Part shown: piece after piece, positions 1 through 12,500 of the stretch
Layout: every line of letters starts with the position of its first letter
Position numbering within the stretch: position 1 is the first letter of the stretch
The notes under the pieces: model-generated
Told to the model about the DNA's origin: nothing
What the model saw: the letters and a program-made list of their open reading frames with translations, nothing else
Databases searched by the model: none
DNA from: Psettodes erumei
Lineage: Eukaryota > Chordata > Actinopteri > Pleuronectiformes > Psettodidae
Direction of reading: 5' to 3'
NCBI GenBank assembly: GCA_016785225.1
Contig: JAFBJZ010000377.1
Span: 186,001 to 250,000 of the forward strand
DNA: 64,000 bases
Translations under genes and position numbers: made by a program

Positions 1-399
1 TGTGCCATTTCACATAAACAAAATATACAGGTTAATGGATAATACCATTGCTGTGGTAGTAGTCAGGGTAATGCAGCCTCAAGGGGGGCACAAACCAGTG
101 TCTTTTTTGTGTCGGTCCTAAGCCCAGATAAAAAGCAGAAGGTTATGTCAGGAAGGGGTAGGTGAAGGGATGTAAAACCAAAGCCAGATTAACTATGTGA
201 ATTAAACTAATGACTTCCATACCAGATCAGTCAAGGCCCGGGTTAACAACAACCGCCGTCGGTGCTGATAACCTACAGGGTGCTGGTGGAAATCAGATGA
301 CTGTGGGTCAAAGAAGGAAAAGAGGAAGATGCAGGCAGAGGGAGAAGAGGGAGGTCAAGAGTTTAGCACTAGATAGATAGAGAGTTGTTAGACATGATG

Positions 400-765
400 T
401 AGAGGAGGAAAGTGGACATTCTGTGTGTTCAGGAGATCAGGTGGAAAGGTAGCAAGAAGGACTTGGCTAGGAATGTTCTGGAGGTGATAAGGTTGACAGA
501 TAGATTGATGAGTATGAAGATAGAAATTGAAGGTGGTTTGTTAAATGTTGTCAGTGATTATGCCCCACAGGTAGGATGTGAGCAAGAAGAGAAGGAGAAA
601 TTCTGGAGTGAGTTAGATGAGGTGATGCACCTAAAGGTGAGAAGGTGGTGATTGGTGCAGACCTCAACGTTCATGTTGGCTAAGGCGGAGGGGGGAGGGA
701 GGAGATGAGGAAGCGATGGGCAGGTTTAGTATGGATGCTAGGAATTAAGAAGGACAGATGGTAGT
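400..765 (+). pseudogene. LINE endonuclease domain remnant
   Basis: The open frame at 412-651 reads as the front of an APE-type endonuclease: a VQEIRW motif (catalytic Glu context), then SMKIEIEGGLLNVVSDYAPQ and a downstream IGADLNVHVG-like motif (about 652-680) in another frame. Such endonucleases nick the target DNA so the 3' hydroxyl can prime reverse transcription. The frame breaks at about 651 and the domain is then cut by the nested LTR, so no active enzyme can be made. Confidence 0.7.
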
Positions 766-788
766 TGATTTTGTAAAAAGGATGGAAA

Positions 789-1134
789 TGTTATGGTCTG
801 GTTTGTTGTTTGCTTTTCTGCTTTCCCCCTCCGTGGGCGTGGCTGGTCTCCCACACTCAGATGAGACACACCTGTTCAGCGTTACCAGCAATCACCCTGC
901 CTGTATTTAAACCCAGTCACGACTTCGCACTCTGCCGGATGATTTCTGTACTGTCCCTTGTGTGTATGCCTTGCCCTGTGATCAGCTATCTGAAGACTGG
1001 CCAGCCTGCCTCCTGGCTTTAGTGCCTGGTTCTGTTTGTGGAACTTTCTGTCGACCTTTTACCTTAGACAATAAAAACTTGGACACCTTGGCCTCTGGTC
1101 TCCTGCATTTGTGGTCCAAACCTCAGCCTTAACA
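789..1134 (+). mobile_element. Solo LTR of an LTR retrotransposon, nested in the LINE
   Basis: The 346-bp insert begins TGTTATGG and ends CCTTAACA, the usual TG...CA boundaries. It is bracketed by a perfect 5-bp duplication GGAAA (784-788 and 1135-1139). Inside it carries a TATA-like TATTTAAA (about 904) and a polyadenylation signal AATAAA (about 1070), as a promoter-bearing LTR should. LINE homology resumes directly on the far side. No internal retroelement genes are present, so this is what LTR-LTR recombination leaves. The plus orientation is inferred from the TATA and AATAAA order. Confidence 0.8.
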
Positions 1135-1924
1135 GGAAATGCCTTTAGTGAATACCTTTTTTGAGAAGAGACGTGAACACAGGATAACATGTAATAGTGG
1201 AGGTAGGAGCACAGAGATAGACTACATCTTGTGCTGATGATGTAAACTTAAGGAGATTTGTGACTGCAAAGTAGTGGCAAGTGAGAATGTAGCAAGACAG
1301 TATAGGATGGTGAAAAAGATGAGGAAGACAAAGGCAGAGAATAGGACGAAGTGGTGGAAGCTGAGAGAGGAGTGTTGTGTAGGTTTCAGGAAGGGGTTGA
1401 GACAGTCCCTGGCTGGCCAGGAGGTGCTTCCAGATGACTGGACAACCACAGCTAATATTATTATCAGTAAGACAGGTATGTCAGATGGGAGGAAATTAGA
1501 CAAGGAGACCTGGTGGTGAAATGAGGAAGTGCAGGAATGTATCCAGAGAAAGAGGTTTGCTAAGAAGAAGCGGGACATGGAGGGCACTGATGAGAGAAAG
1601 CAGGAGTAAAGGGAGATGCAGCACAAAGTGAAGATAGGGGTGGCAAAGGCCAAACAAAGGACATATGATGACTTGTATGACAGGTTGGACAGTAAGGAGG
1701 GGGAGTATAATTTGTACAGGTTGGCAAAGCAAAGCGATAGAGAGGCAAAGGATGTTCAGCAGGTTAGGGTGATTAAGGACAGAGAGGGAAGTGTAATGAC
1801 AGAAGCCAGAAGTGTGATGGGAAGATGGAAAGAGCATTTTGAAGAGCTGACGAATGGGGAGAATGAGAGAGAACATAGAGTAGAGCTTGGTTAAGGACAG
1901 AAGTGAGCATTTGTGAGCAGCATT

Positions 1925-3050
1925 ATGGTTTCATGCCATGGAAGAGTACACAAATCCAGTGCCACAGATGTATGCCTTGAGAATGTTGGTTGAGAAGTAC
2001 AGAGAAGGTCAGAAGGAGCTTCATTGTGTCTTTGTAGATTTAGAGAAAGCTTATGACAGGGAACCGAGAGAAGAACTGTTATACTGTATGAGGAAGTCTG
2101 GAGTGGCAGACAAGTTTGTTTGAGTTGTACAGGACATGTATAAGAACTGCAAGACAGTGGTGAGGTGTGCTGTAGGCATTACAGAGGAGTTCAAGGTGTA
2201 GATGGGACTGCATCAAGTATCAGCTCTGATCCCCTTTTTGTTTTCCATTGTGATGGACAGGCTGACAGAAGAAGTTAGACAGGAATCCCCTTGGACTATG
2301 ATGTTTGCAGATGACATTGTGATCTGTAGTGAGAGCCGGGAGCAGGTGGAGGAAAATTGAGAGAGGTGGAGGTATGCACTGGAAAGGAGGGGAATAACGG
2401 TTAGCTGCAGTAAGATGGAATACATGTGTGTGAATGAGAAGAACCCAAGTGGAACAGTGAGGTTACAGGGAGATGTGATGAAGAAGGTGGAGGATTTTAG
2501 GTACTTAGGGTCAACAGTCCAGAGCAACAAATCGTGTGGAAGAGAGGTGAAGAAACATGTGCAAACAGCTTGGAATGGATGGAGAAGTGTCAGGTGTAAT
2601 GTGTGAAAGGAGAGTATGAGCAAAAATGAAAGGGAAGGTGTCCAAGACAGTAGTAAGACCAGCGATGCTGTATGGTCTAGAGACAATGGCACTGAGAAAA
2701 AGACAGGAGGCAGAGCTGGAGGTAGCAGAAACTAAAATGTTCTCTTTGGGAGGGATCAGGTTGGACAGGATCAGTAATGAGAACATCAGAGGGACAGCAC
2801 GTGTGAGATGTTTTGGAGACAAGGTCAGAGAGGATAGACTAAGATGGTTTGGACATGTGCAGAGGAGGGAAAGTGAATATATCAGTAGAAGGATGCTGAG
2901 TCAAACTGCCAGGTGGAAGGTCTAGAGGGAGACCAAAGAGGAGGTTTATGGATGAGGTGAAGGAGGACATGAAGTTAGTTGGTGTGAGAGAAGAGGATGT
3001 CGAGGATAGGATTAAATGGAGACAGATGATTCACTGTGGCAACCCCTGAA
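1925..3050 (+). pseudogene. LINE reverse transcriptase remnant
   Basis: Three consecutive frames (1938-2123, about 2210-2600, 2626-2925) each match parts of a LINE reverse transcriptase: palm motif FVDLEKAYD, a GLHQ-type motif near 2208, the catalytic FADDIV at 2304-2321 and the thumb-like segment FRYLGSTVQSN near 2500. The C-terminal part reads AMLYGLETMALRKRQE and RLRWFGHVQRR. Stops and frameshifts separate the pieces. Confidence 0.75.
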
Positions 3051-3549
3051 GGGAGCAGCCAAAAGATGAAAGAGAAGAAGAAGAAGAAGCTATGGTAGTG
3101 GTCAGGGGCTGTGTTAGTGGTGTACTATATAAGACTGCCAGATCACATCATGTAAGGTGGCTGACAGGTCCAAAAGCCACCTGTTGCCTTCCATTTTTTA
3201 ATGTGTCTTGTATAGTCTGTGCTTCAGTTTGGATAAAATAAAGACCTGGTATGCACCTAACCTCTACCTCAAACCTCCTGTCTTTAAAGTCCAGCCACTA
3301 TACAGCGATCTAACATTATGCTATCAAGTTATATTTTGAGAAATCTAGCAATGAGCTCTACCAATGATTAGGACTGAAAGTAAGGATATCCCAGGCTTTG
3401 CTGCTTTCCTTTTGAATCTGTCTTACATAAATTTCCCAACTTTTTGAAATTGTAATACAAAATCACTGACAGACAGACTGACAGACACAGAGATCAGACA
3501 GAGAATCTTGGCTGTGCTTAAGAGGGGGACCAAGAACAAATGTCAGTCT

Positions 3550-3552
<3 letters not shown>

Positions 3553-3589
<37 letters not shown>

Positions 3590-3590
3590 A
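3553..3590. repeat. (CA)n microsatellite
   Basis: A nearly pure CA run with one interruption (CATACACA) near its end. Confidence 0.95.
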
Positions 3591-4684
3591 GAAAGAACAG
3601 CAGTTAAGTACCTCCCTGAAAGCCCACACTCTCTCTGAAGAAGAATCAAAAGGTGGAAAGACTAAAGATGTTTCACACCATAGACCATCAACCGCCAGAA
3701 TGGCCAGTTATGAGTGTTGGCAGTACTCTTTCATTATATACATCCCTTTGTCTCAATCTTGAGTTTTCGTATGAATTTATGATGGACCAAAAGCAAGCAT
3801 ACAGTGTCTCCAGTGTATCTAAATTCCCTTGACTGTAACCCCTTTCTAAATGCTTGAGAGAAAGAAATTAATTGTTCATGCATTAAGCTCCTAAAATAAT
3901 CTGTCCAAAATCATGCTGTCAGTTTCCCTTACAATGTTCTGAACTCATCTCATTGAATTGGTAAAAAAAAGTGGTAATGTCCTCCTCATTCCCATTTATT
4001 TCTACAAACAAAAACTGACCTTGTAAAAGTAGGTAAAGAGGAAGAAATATCATTGTTTTTCCCCTGCTTTTCCTACAAAAGTGTAAGGTTGTCCTTAGTT
4101 GTCCCAATTATTTCAAATTCAGCTGTGTGCAGTGTTGGTGGTAGCTTTGTTTTCAAAGCTGTAAGCCAGTCACAGAATGAGAAATTAAGATGTCTTCCTG
4201 TTATTATGTTTATAGTCTCTCTCACACAGTATTCTTTCTTGTATTAAATATCGCACTGATATTTTCAAATTAGCTATCAGTCTTTGTGTATGTCAGAGGG
4301 TATACTGATGTGTAAAGGTATGAATGTGCATGTATGGGAGTGCTGTGGTGTGTATGAGAGTATGATAGTATCTGTAAGAGCAAATATTATCGATTATGTC
4401 CTTTAAGGCCATATATATGTATGCTTTGCATATTCACCAATCAGCCACAACATTCAAACATCTGTCATGTTTCAGGCCAATTGAAATACACATGTAAGTA
4501 GAAGCAGCATAAATTAGACTTGTAGTGGTCAGTATTACTCCCCAGACACAGCATCTATCCAGTCCAGTCAGTTTACTGCTAGAGGAACTTGCTGACTCAG
4601 TTTTGTTAGGGAAAGACGAGCCAGGCCACAAACAGAGAGAGTTGCAACTTTCTCATGTAAAACCACTGGATACTGTACATGGCC

Positions 4685-4714
4685 TGTGTGTGTGTGTGTG
4701 TGTGTGTGTGCGTG
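4685..4714. repeat. (TG)n microsatellite
   Basis: A pure TG run grading into a CG/TG-rich tail (CGTGCGAG). Confidence 0.95.
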
Positions 4715-6782
4715 CGAGCCTGCTTGCGTGCATGTGTGCATGTGTGTCTGTACACATGGCATGGCTTTTTTCTGCCGAGTCAGTGCTGTTCACGAGCATG
4801 CAATTGATTGTGCTGTGGCTTTGCCAGCCAAAAGCAGTTAAAAATACCCAGCCCAACCAAATGAGGTGCAATTTGTTTGTTTCTCTTCAAGCCTGTAAAG
4901 TGGAACCATGTGAAGAAAATACTTATATCTCCTGAAGGCTGTTTTCTTTCTTGTCTTCTTTGAAAATAATTGGAAATCTTGATATTCTAGTTACCATTTC
5001 AAACATAATTACAAGCTGTGGGCATTGTTTTCTTGTCTGATGTGGTCCCATGTCTTTTTCCCTAGTATAAAAATCCTAAACAAGCATGAAGCGCTTGTTT
5101 TTTTCTGTCTTTGTCCTAATTTGTTTAAAACTGCCCTTCTATTAAAGCACCGTAGGCCAGGAAACATTGAGGCAAGCACCAAATCTAACTCAGTTCTAGA
5201 ATTCAGAGGCTGAATGACTAAACCAGAAATAGACAATAATTTCCCAACTTCATTTAGTGTTCATGTCTCTGTCTGTTAGAGTGTACATGAACTGCAGTCT
5301 TAACAGGAACTCTTAATCCTCATACCACATGCTTGTTCTCAAAACCAAAGGTGATGAAAGATACTGTGCTCTCCCTGGACTCCAGTGCAGGACAGATCCT
5401 GGCTGCTCTGTAGACAACGCCCCTGCAGTCACAGTGTGGTGAGGTGGCTCAGATGAAGCCCTGCAGTAACCCTACTGAAAACTATAATCATCAAAAACTG
5501 TAATCACAGACTGAGGTTTGGATCGAGGTATCTTCTCTCCTCTGCCTCAGAGCATTTCACAATGAGCAGAAACAGGAGATGGAAGCTGCCTGATCATATT
5601 ATTTCTGTTAAAAAATAAAAGCAAATGCATGTGTCTGTCTATTTAATACAATGACATTTGATAATTCGGTTGTAAAATGGCTGTTAACAGGCCAGATGTA
5701 CCCAATTTTAGGTACTGTATATCTACATGTGCATTATATTCTTGTCTCAGTGTTTTAAGCCTGTGGTGTTTGTGAGAGCTGTCTTTGATCTCATTATAGA
5801 CACTGTACACACATTACCATTGTATTTCACAAAACCTGAGAACGAGGAACGAGAGTAGAGGAGAGAATCATGGCTATGTGTATCCATTCAGTAAATTGCA
5901 AATTACAGAACTGCAAAACAAGTTCAGATTGATAATCCTAAATGGTTCATACACAAAAAAGGATTAGCAGTCCAAATGAGGTAGCTCAGACCACAGGAAT
6001 GCTCCAAGTTTGAATAGCACTCAGACTCTCTAGACCTCTTCTTTATCCACTACAACTGCTAATTCAAGTACCTTCTGGAACTTTTTAATCAAACTTTTTT
6101 AATGAAAAGCAGTATATTGTATTTGTAATTAATGACTTATACTGTTTTCTGAGACAAAATAAGTTTTCATTTTTCATTTCAAGGTCAATGTTGTCAATCA
6201 TGTATTTAAAGGTAATTTTTCTCATTGTGATCTACCAATGATAGCAATAGTGGCCTGTCAGTATTTGCCCATTTCTATTCAATAACACATTGCAGTCCAT
6301 GGTACACTCAGTACAGCCTTCAGTATTTATCATAGAGTTAAGACTCTTGTATTGTCTTTATTTCTGCAGTGCACAACAAAATTAAAGCAGCATAAGTTCT
6401 CTTACAGTCCACTAGCATGTTTTCTTTGCTGCTAAAAACTACTAGATGTAGACCACCAACTGCACTGTATAAAAAAATTGTAAGTTGTAATTCTACTACT
6501 TCTGCTTCAGAACTGACTGAACTTACTTTAAGGTACAACCTGGAGAAGGACGTTGTTTAATGAACCCAAAAGTCAATTCTCCATCAAATTTTAATTTATA
6601 ATAAACAGATCTGGAAAAAGCATGTTGGGTAATACTGGTTGGATTATAGACATTAGCTGCATAAAAATGAATATGTACGTAATTCAAAACTAACGTGTTA
6701 CATAATATAAAATAAATAAATTATAGGGTATGATAAACAACACAAAATAATAAAGAGTAAAATACCCCAAATAATTAATATA

Positions 6783-8180
6783 GATCATCAATCCATCCCA
6801 ATTTTATTTGTATAGCACCACATCCCAACATACATTATCTCATGGCACTATACAGAGTAAGGTCCCGACCCCACAATGTTAGAGAGAGAAACCCAACAGC
6901 TCCCACAATGAGCAAGCACTTGGCGAGATTGTAGAAGGAAAACTTCCTTTTAACAGGCAGAATCTTCTAACAGAACAAGACTCAGAGTGGGTGGCCATCT
7001 GCCTAAACTGGCTGGGATGAAAGAGAGATGGGAAAGGGAGGGTAGGAGAAAGAGAGAGAGAAGAGAAAGAGTGGAAAAATGGGGGGGGTGAGAGGGAGAG
7101 ATAGAGGAGAAAAAGAGAGAGAGAGGGAGAGGAATAGTTGTGTATACTGTTGTACCGTCAGGCAGTTTTTCATGAGAGTAATAACAGTGATATTGTTTGT
7201 GTAGACATATAAAATGTATATATATTGTGTATATTGTACATATGTATTTCGAAACTATATGTAGCACTATAACTAAGGGATGGCTCTTGGTTTACCTGAG
7301 CCAGCTCTAACTATAAAGTTTATCAAAAACAAGTTTTATATATTTTATATAAATTAAAATAATAATTTAAAAATATTATTAAGTATGATATAAAATATGG
7401 AGATTGTGTCTGCCGCCACAACCAAATTTGGAAGTCGATTCAGGAGAAGACCTGATATCTAAAGGCTATACCTCACATTCTGCTCTTTACAGTAGACCTG
7501 GAGGCCAAAGCAATGCCATCCAAAATAACTATCTGATCAGATAATTTTCATTTCTGACATGTTTAGGGCCAAATATAGTGACTTCAGTTTTGTAAGAATC
7601 CCAAAGTAAACATTATGTAGTATTATGTATATTATTATTATCCAGATCTTTATGTCTCTTTCATATGGGGCTCCCTAATAATCTTGCTAGAGGAGGCATG
7701 TATTGGGTAAAAAGTATCAGTCTTAACACAGAACCCTGCCTCAATGACTAACATTTGTGTACACGAAAGTCATTGTTAACATGAAGAAACAGGAACCTTG
7801 CTGATAAATTAGAAGAATTAAACCAGTCTAGATTAGATTGTTTAATCCTGATGACATGTTCTAGTCTCTGTAATAACAGCTTGTGGTCAGTGGTGTCTAG
7901 CAGATCAAGCAGGACAAGTATAGAGATAAGTTCATTATTTGAGGCCAGGAGAAGATAACTTTCACTAGTGCTGTTGCTATGCTAGGATGTACTCTAAATC
8001 CTAACTGAAAGTCTTCAAAATATGCATTAATATACAGATAATCATATAATTTGTTTGTACTAGCTCTTTCAAGGATTTTGGAAATATATGGGCAGTTGTA
8101 TTTAGTTCTGTGGTTGGCTAAAACATCTGGATAAAGAGTAGGCTTCTTAAGTGAAGGTTAAATTACTGCAAACTTAAACA
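6783..8180 (-). mobile_element. L2/Maui-type LINE relic, minus orientation
   Basis: The 3' part (about 6797-7000 on the plus strand) is the widely dispersed fish repeat with TTTTATTTGTATAGCACCA, ATGAGCAAGCACTTGGCGAG and TCAGAGTGGGTGGCCATCTG. Beyond it, about 7430-8180 corresponds on the minus strand to a very decayed L2/Maui-type reverse transcriptase: the order GGCATTGC (DGIAL) near 7510, then the segments around 7850-8000 (LLDTTDH context) and 8090-8170 (ILERAS and KPTLYPD contexts). No long open frame survives. The class is assigned from remembered consensus similarity, so it is an inference. Confidence 0.65.
7020..7135. repeat. Purine-rich (GA) low-complexity tract
   Basis: Nearly all A and G, with GAGAGA runs and a G8 run near 7081. 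It lies within the 3' region of the L2/Maui-like relic. Confidence 0.8.
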
Positions 8181-8460
8181 TAAAGATAAATTAAAGATAA
8201 AGATAAGATAAAGATAAATTGGTCAGATCTAACACGTAAGTGTTACGACCATCAATACATCCCATTATGGTTAAAAAATACTGTAGTTCTAAAGTGAAAA
8301 TTTGTACTGATGCCTGGGATGTTACGTGCCCATCACTGGACATCCTTCCTGATCTAAACATGTAAACTAAAGTTTATGTGCACCGTCTGCATTTGGCAGG
8401 TTTATCTAAAATGCTTTAGTTAATAATTACTTCTGTGGGACATTATAGTTTTTGGTTCTT

Positions 8461-8482
8461 GGTTGGTTGGTTGGTTGGTTGG
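8461..8482. repeat. (GGTT)n microsatellite
   Basis: Five or more tandem GGTT units. Confidence 0.9.
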
Positions 8483-9212
8483 AGGATTACACTTTTTTTT
8501 TTCAAAATTATTACCTTTACCCAAGATGACTCTTGGTCTAACTAAGAAACCATTATCCAATATCCAGACTACATTGCAGTGTGAATAACAATTGTTTTAG
8601 GGTATTTCTCATTGAATATATTTTTGTGCACTTTCATAGGTGTTAATTTATTCATTTGTATTGTGTTTAAATTCCTGCATCTGTATACCAGGACAGGAAT
8701 GTATCCAAAGACCAAACAAAAACAGGTGGAATTTGAAAAAGGAGAAAAAACAACAAATACACCAACAGAGGTTCACAGACGCCCGGAAGATATATTGGTA
8801 TCATTGTAAAAACAGACTGATAGATAATAGAGGGCTCTTGGGAGTCCGTTAACCCTGTCTGTTGTTTGTGTTTTTCAGCAGGCCTATCCTATGATGATAT
8901 GTCATGAGTGAGTCTGTTGAGAGCTGTGTCCACATGGATGACTGGGTTCCTCCACACACAGCACCTTCATATCATCACCCTATTAAAATAATGGCCTATG
9001 ACAGTTTTTCAAGTTTTTGGGAAAACACAAAAAAAAAACCTTTACCAAATGCAGAGCATATTATATTTATTAATCATTTCAATCAAAAAGGCCTTCACAG
9101 CGGATGACATACATAGAACGTTGTGTGTCAATTATGTAATATATATATATATATTATAATAAAGTGACTTAGGCCAATTTTCAAACATTCTAGTGTGATT
9201 TAGGCAACTTTA

Positions 9213-9480
9213 AACCTGGATTAAACTGCCCTTTCATTCCATCGTGCAAAAAAACTGAAATTAAATTAAACAAATGTCAGGTAAATCAAACTGGTCAAGA
9301 GGCAGTACCTTTCCTTACTTCTTCAGTTCGTCTTTGCTGGGTTTTTATTGAACTTAACCCATTTCCAGCATCCAGTTTTGACAACTTTTGAAACCTGACT
9401 ATTAACTGTCCTTTAATACCATAAAGCAAAGTCAAAATTTAAATAACTGTAACCTAAATTGAACAAATGTCAGGTCAATT
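9213..9480. repeat. Diverged direct repeat, about 80-bp units
   Basis: Two segments (about 9213-9290 and 9393-9480) share AACCTG...TTAA.CTG.CCTTT.AT.CCAT followed by ACAAATGTCAGGT. They lie just beyond the 3' end of the transposase relic and may be its subterminal repeats; that link is an inference. Confidence 0.5.
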
Positions 9481-9518
9481 TATTCCCTCATTCTCTGTCA
9501 TCTTGATTTGCCCTAACT

Positions 9519-12500
9519 ATGTGGCAAATTGTCAAAGAAGTGATGACACTTGGCAGGCATCACATGTTTCATGGACTGAAGGTCCTGGAACTTCCTCTCT
9601 TTGATTGGCAAAGCATGCTGGAACACTCTGAGCCACTGGCTCACTTGGCACCTGTAGCCTCTGTGGCAGTGCATCCCACTCAGAGTTCTCAGAGAAGGAT
9701 AGCTTGTACTGGACTGTGCCATCATGGCTAAATTGAAGATCCCGCAAATCATGTACAGCTGGGTCTCCTGCTTTTTCGCCTGGTCTGATACTTGAGAAGT
9801 AAGATCCACTTAGTTTCATGATTTCATCATGTTTGACCACCTTCACTTGGTAGGGTTTTGGTTTGAGTCTTGCAGATTGGGGACTTACTGTTTGTGGACT
9901 TCAGCTCCGCATTCAACACAATCATCCCAGCCCTGCTTTGTGACAAGCTCTCCCAGCTAAATGTGCCTGACTCCATGTGCAGGTGGATCATGGACTTCCT
10001 GTCAGACAGACAGCAGTTCGTGAAGCTGGGGAAGCATGTCTCCAACACCCGGACCATCAGCACGGAGCTCCCCAGGGCTGCATCCTTTCTTCCCTGTTAT
10101 ACTCCCTGTACACCAACAGCTGCACATCTGGCCACCGATCTGTCAAACTCCTGAAGTTCGCTGACGACACAACCCTCATCGGACTCATCTCTGATGGGGA
10201 CGAGTCGGCCTACAGGAGGGAGGTGGACCAGCTGGTGTCATGGTGCAGCAGCAACAACCTGGAGCTCAATGCTCTAAAAACAGTGGAGATGATAGTGGAC
10301 TTCAGAAAGGGCCCCCCTGTTCTCCCCCCTGTCTCCATCCATGAAACCCCTGTCACCCCCGTTGAGTCCTTCCGCTTCTTGGGCACCACCATCTCCCAGG
10401 AGTTCAAGTGGGAGCAGAACATCAGCTCCCTCACCAAGAAGGCTCAGCAGAGGATGTATTTCCTGCGGCAGCTGAGGCAGTTCAACCTCCCAGTGAAGAT
10501 GCTGGTGAACTTCTACACTGCCACCATTTAATCAATTCTCACATCTGCAATAACAGTGTGGTTCGCTGCGGCTACGGCCAGGGACAAGGCCAAACTACAG
10601 CGGGTCATCCACTCTGCAGAGAGGGTGATCGGCCGCAGCCTCCCATCTCTCCAGGAGCTGTTCATCTCCAGGACACGGAGACGAGCAGCCAGGATTGCTG
10701 CTGACCCCTCTCACCCTGGACACAAACTGTTTCAGACCCTCCCCTCTGGCAAGAGGCTCGCGCCACAAAAACAGCTTCTTCCCCACTGCAGTTAGCCTCA
10801 TGAACAATGCCCCTGCCCCCTGAACAACACCCCCCCTCACCATTTGCACTACTTTGCACTGCCAGACACTTCACCCACATGTCTATAATCCCTACCTCCT
10901 TTTAAATTGTGGTTTAACTTATTTGCTTTTATTCTATTTTTTTATTCTGCTCTACCTCTATTATTATTGTTGTTGTTGTTGTTGTTGCTGTTATTTTTCA
11001 TGCTGCTTTTTTTTTGCTTATTTTTGCACCTGACACCAAAGCAAATTCCTAGTGTTGTAACCTGACCGTTACTGCACCTGGCAATAAATCCTTCTGATTC
11101 TGATTCAGATCATGTAGTCTCTTGGGGTGATGATGTCTATCATTTTGCGCTTGATAGTACTGTGCATGCTGTCACATTCCATTTGTGTGTGACCAGCGAC
11201 AAGGTACTTTTGTGTTGTAAGAACCCCATGGCTTCTGGAGAGCTCAGAACATGTGTTTGCCACACTTATATTCCAGTTCTGATAACCACCGCCGTCACTC
11301 CATGCTACTATCTGATTGATTTCTGAATTTTCTTTGATCACTCTTTCAAAATTACATTGCTAAAGGTGTGCAAAAACAGCGCTACTGAGATCCCCCTCTG
11401 ACTCATCCCAGATGTAGCAGTACCCTTCCTTTGACTGCAAATCGAAGAGGGTAAAATTGTGGACCTGCTGTTTTGTTTTGTAATACAGGCAACTGACTAA
11501 GTTTTTTGGACACAACAGCACAGCTTGCAGGTTCATTGTCTATACAGATTTCTCTTTGTTTGCAGACTCCTTGTCACACGACTTCTTTTGCCTTGCTTCA
11601 TCTTTTTTGTTCACATGTGCATCATATTCAGCCCTACTGATATTGCCATTCTTGAATGACGCACAAACATCACACTGATCCTTTCTCTGAATGAATGCTG
11701 AACATTTTTCTTCATAGAACACATTTCTGAAGTGGTACTCACTCACAGCCCTCACTCCAGCACTTTCAGCTGCCTGTTGGTATTCCTGTAGTAGGATGAT
11801 ATAATTTTCAGTGGAAAAGGTGTCAGAATAGTCAAATACTTCTACCAAAAAGCAAAAACATTTCTAATTTTAAAACTTTGAGGGGTATTATTGCCTTGTG
11901 CTCATTTATGTAAAGGATAATGTATAGTTCAGAGATTGTTATGGAGAAATAAACCCCGACAGGATGTATGGGACCCTGACGTGAAGCTAAGTTTTCTTAA
12001 GCAGTGGATAAATGGATTATCACATACATGTTATGATGTCTGTATTTGCGTAGTCTTATCTGTCATAAACAAGAGATTACGGTTTACGGGGCGCGTTTAT
12101 GTCACCAAGACAAGAGCTGTGACACCAGGTCAGATCATACAGGTTTGGTTTTCAACCACGATGTGGAAGCGAGCCTCCTCTCCCTGTAATAAGCTACAAG
12201 TCATTTATCTAACACCACTTATTAGTGCAAAGCTGTTTAATGAAGGTAAAAATGAAACATAAGGTAAATATCCTCCATAGTTTCTCTTTTCTGTGCTCCT
12301 CTGATCAGACCGGCGTCCCTAGTGCCTAACGGTGTGTTTTACTTGATGATGGTCTGCTATACAGAAATAACAGACCATAGAACGCAGTGATTCACCAATC
12401 AGAGTGCAGCATCCAATCGAGCCACGTAATAAATTTGGCTATGTTACAGAAAGAAGTGGGCTAGTCAGGAATAGGTAGCTAACTAGAAGTAGCTAGCTTT

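Larger units (their letters stand above)
69..3088 (+). mobile_element. Decayed non-LTR retrotransposon (RTE-like LINE) with target-site duplication
   Basis: Plus-strand frames broken by stops and frameshifts show, in order, an APE-type endonuclease (VQEIRWKGSK near 427), a linker, a reverse transcriptase (YGFMPW-type start near 1926, FVDLEKAYD near 2032, FADDIV at 2304-2321) and a C-terminal stretch with RLRWFGHVQRR near 2840. It ends in a GAA-rich tail at about 3070-3088. Near-identical 19-bp segments at 50-68 and 3089-3107 (2 mismatches) look like the target-site duplication. The segment joining endonuclease to RT is missing around 1890-1930, so the copy is internally deleted as well as mutated. 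A 346-bp solo LTR is nested inside. The clade (RTE/Expander-like) is assigned from remembered resemblance and is uncertain; that it is a dead LINE is not. Confidence 0.85.
3108..6780. other. Intergenic DNA with two dinucleotide repeats
   Basis: No coding exon is supported here. The stretch holds a (CA)n run at 3553-3590 and a (TG)n run at 4685-4714. The short open frames overlap these repeats or lack any recognisable motif or splice context. Confidence 0.5.

Noticed and set aside
1222..1876. Minus-strand open frames of 126-143 codons over the LINE
   Set aside because: They are antisense shadows of the LINE coding region, serine/leucine-rich and without any domain.
3508..3762. 84-codon frame with a poly-(TH) run
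   Set aside because: It is a reading of the CA microsatellite, with no supporting coding signal.
4525..4935. 136-codon plus-strand frame
   Set aside because: It spans the TG microsatellite and has biased composition and no motif or splice context.
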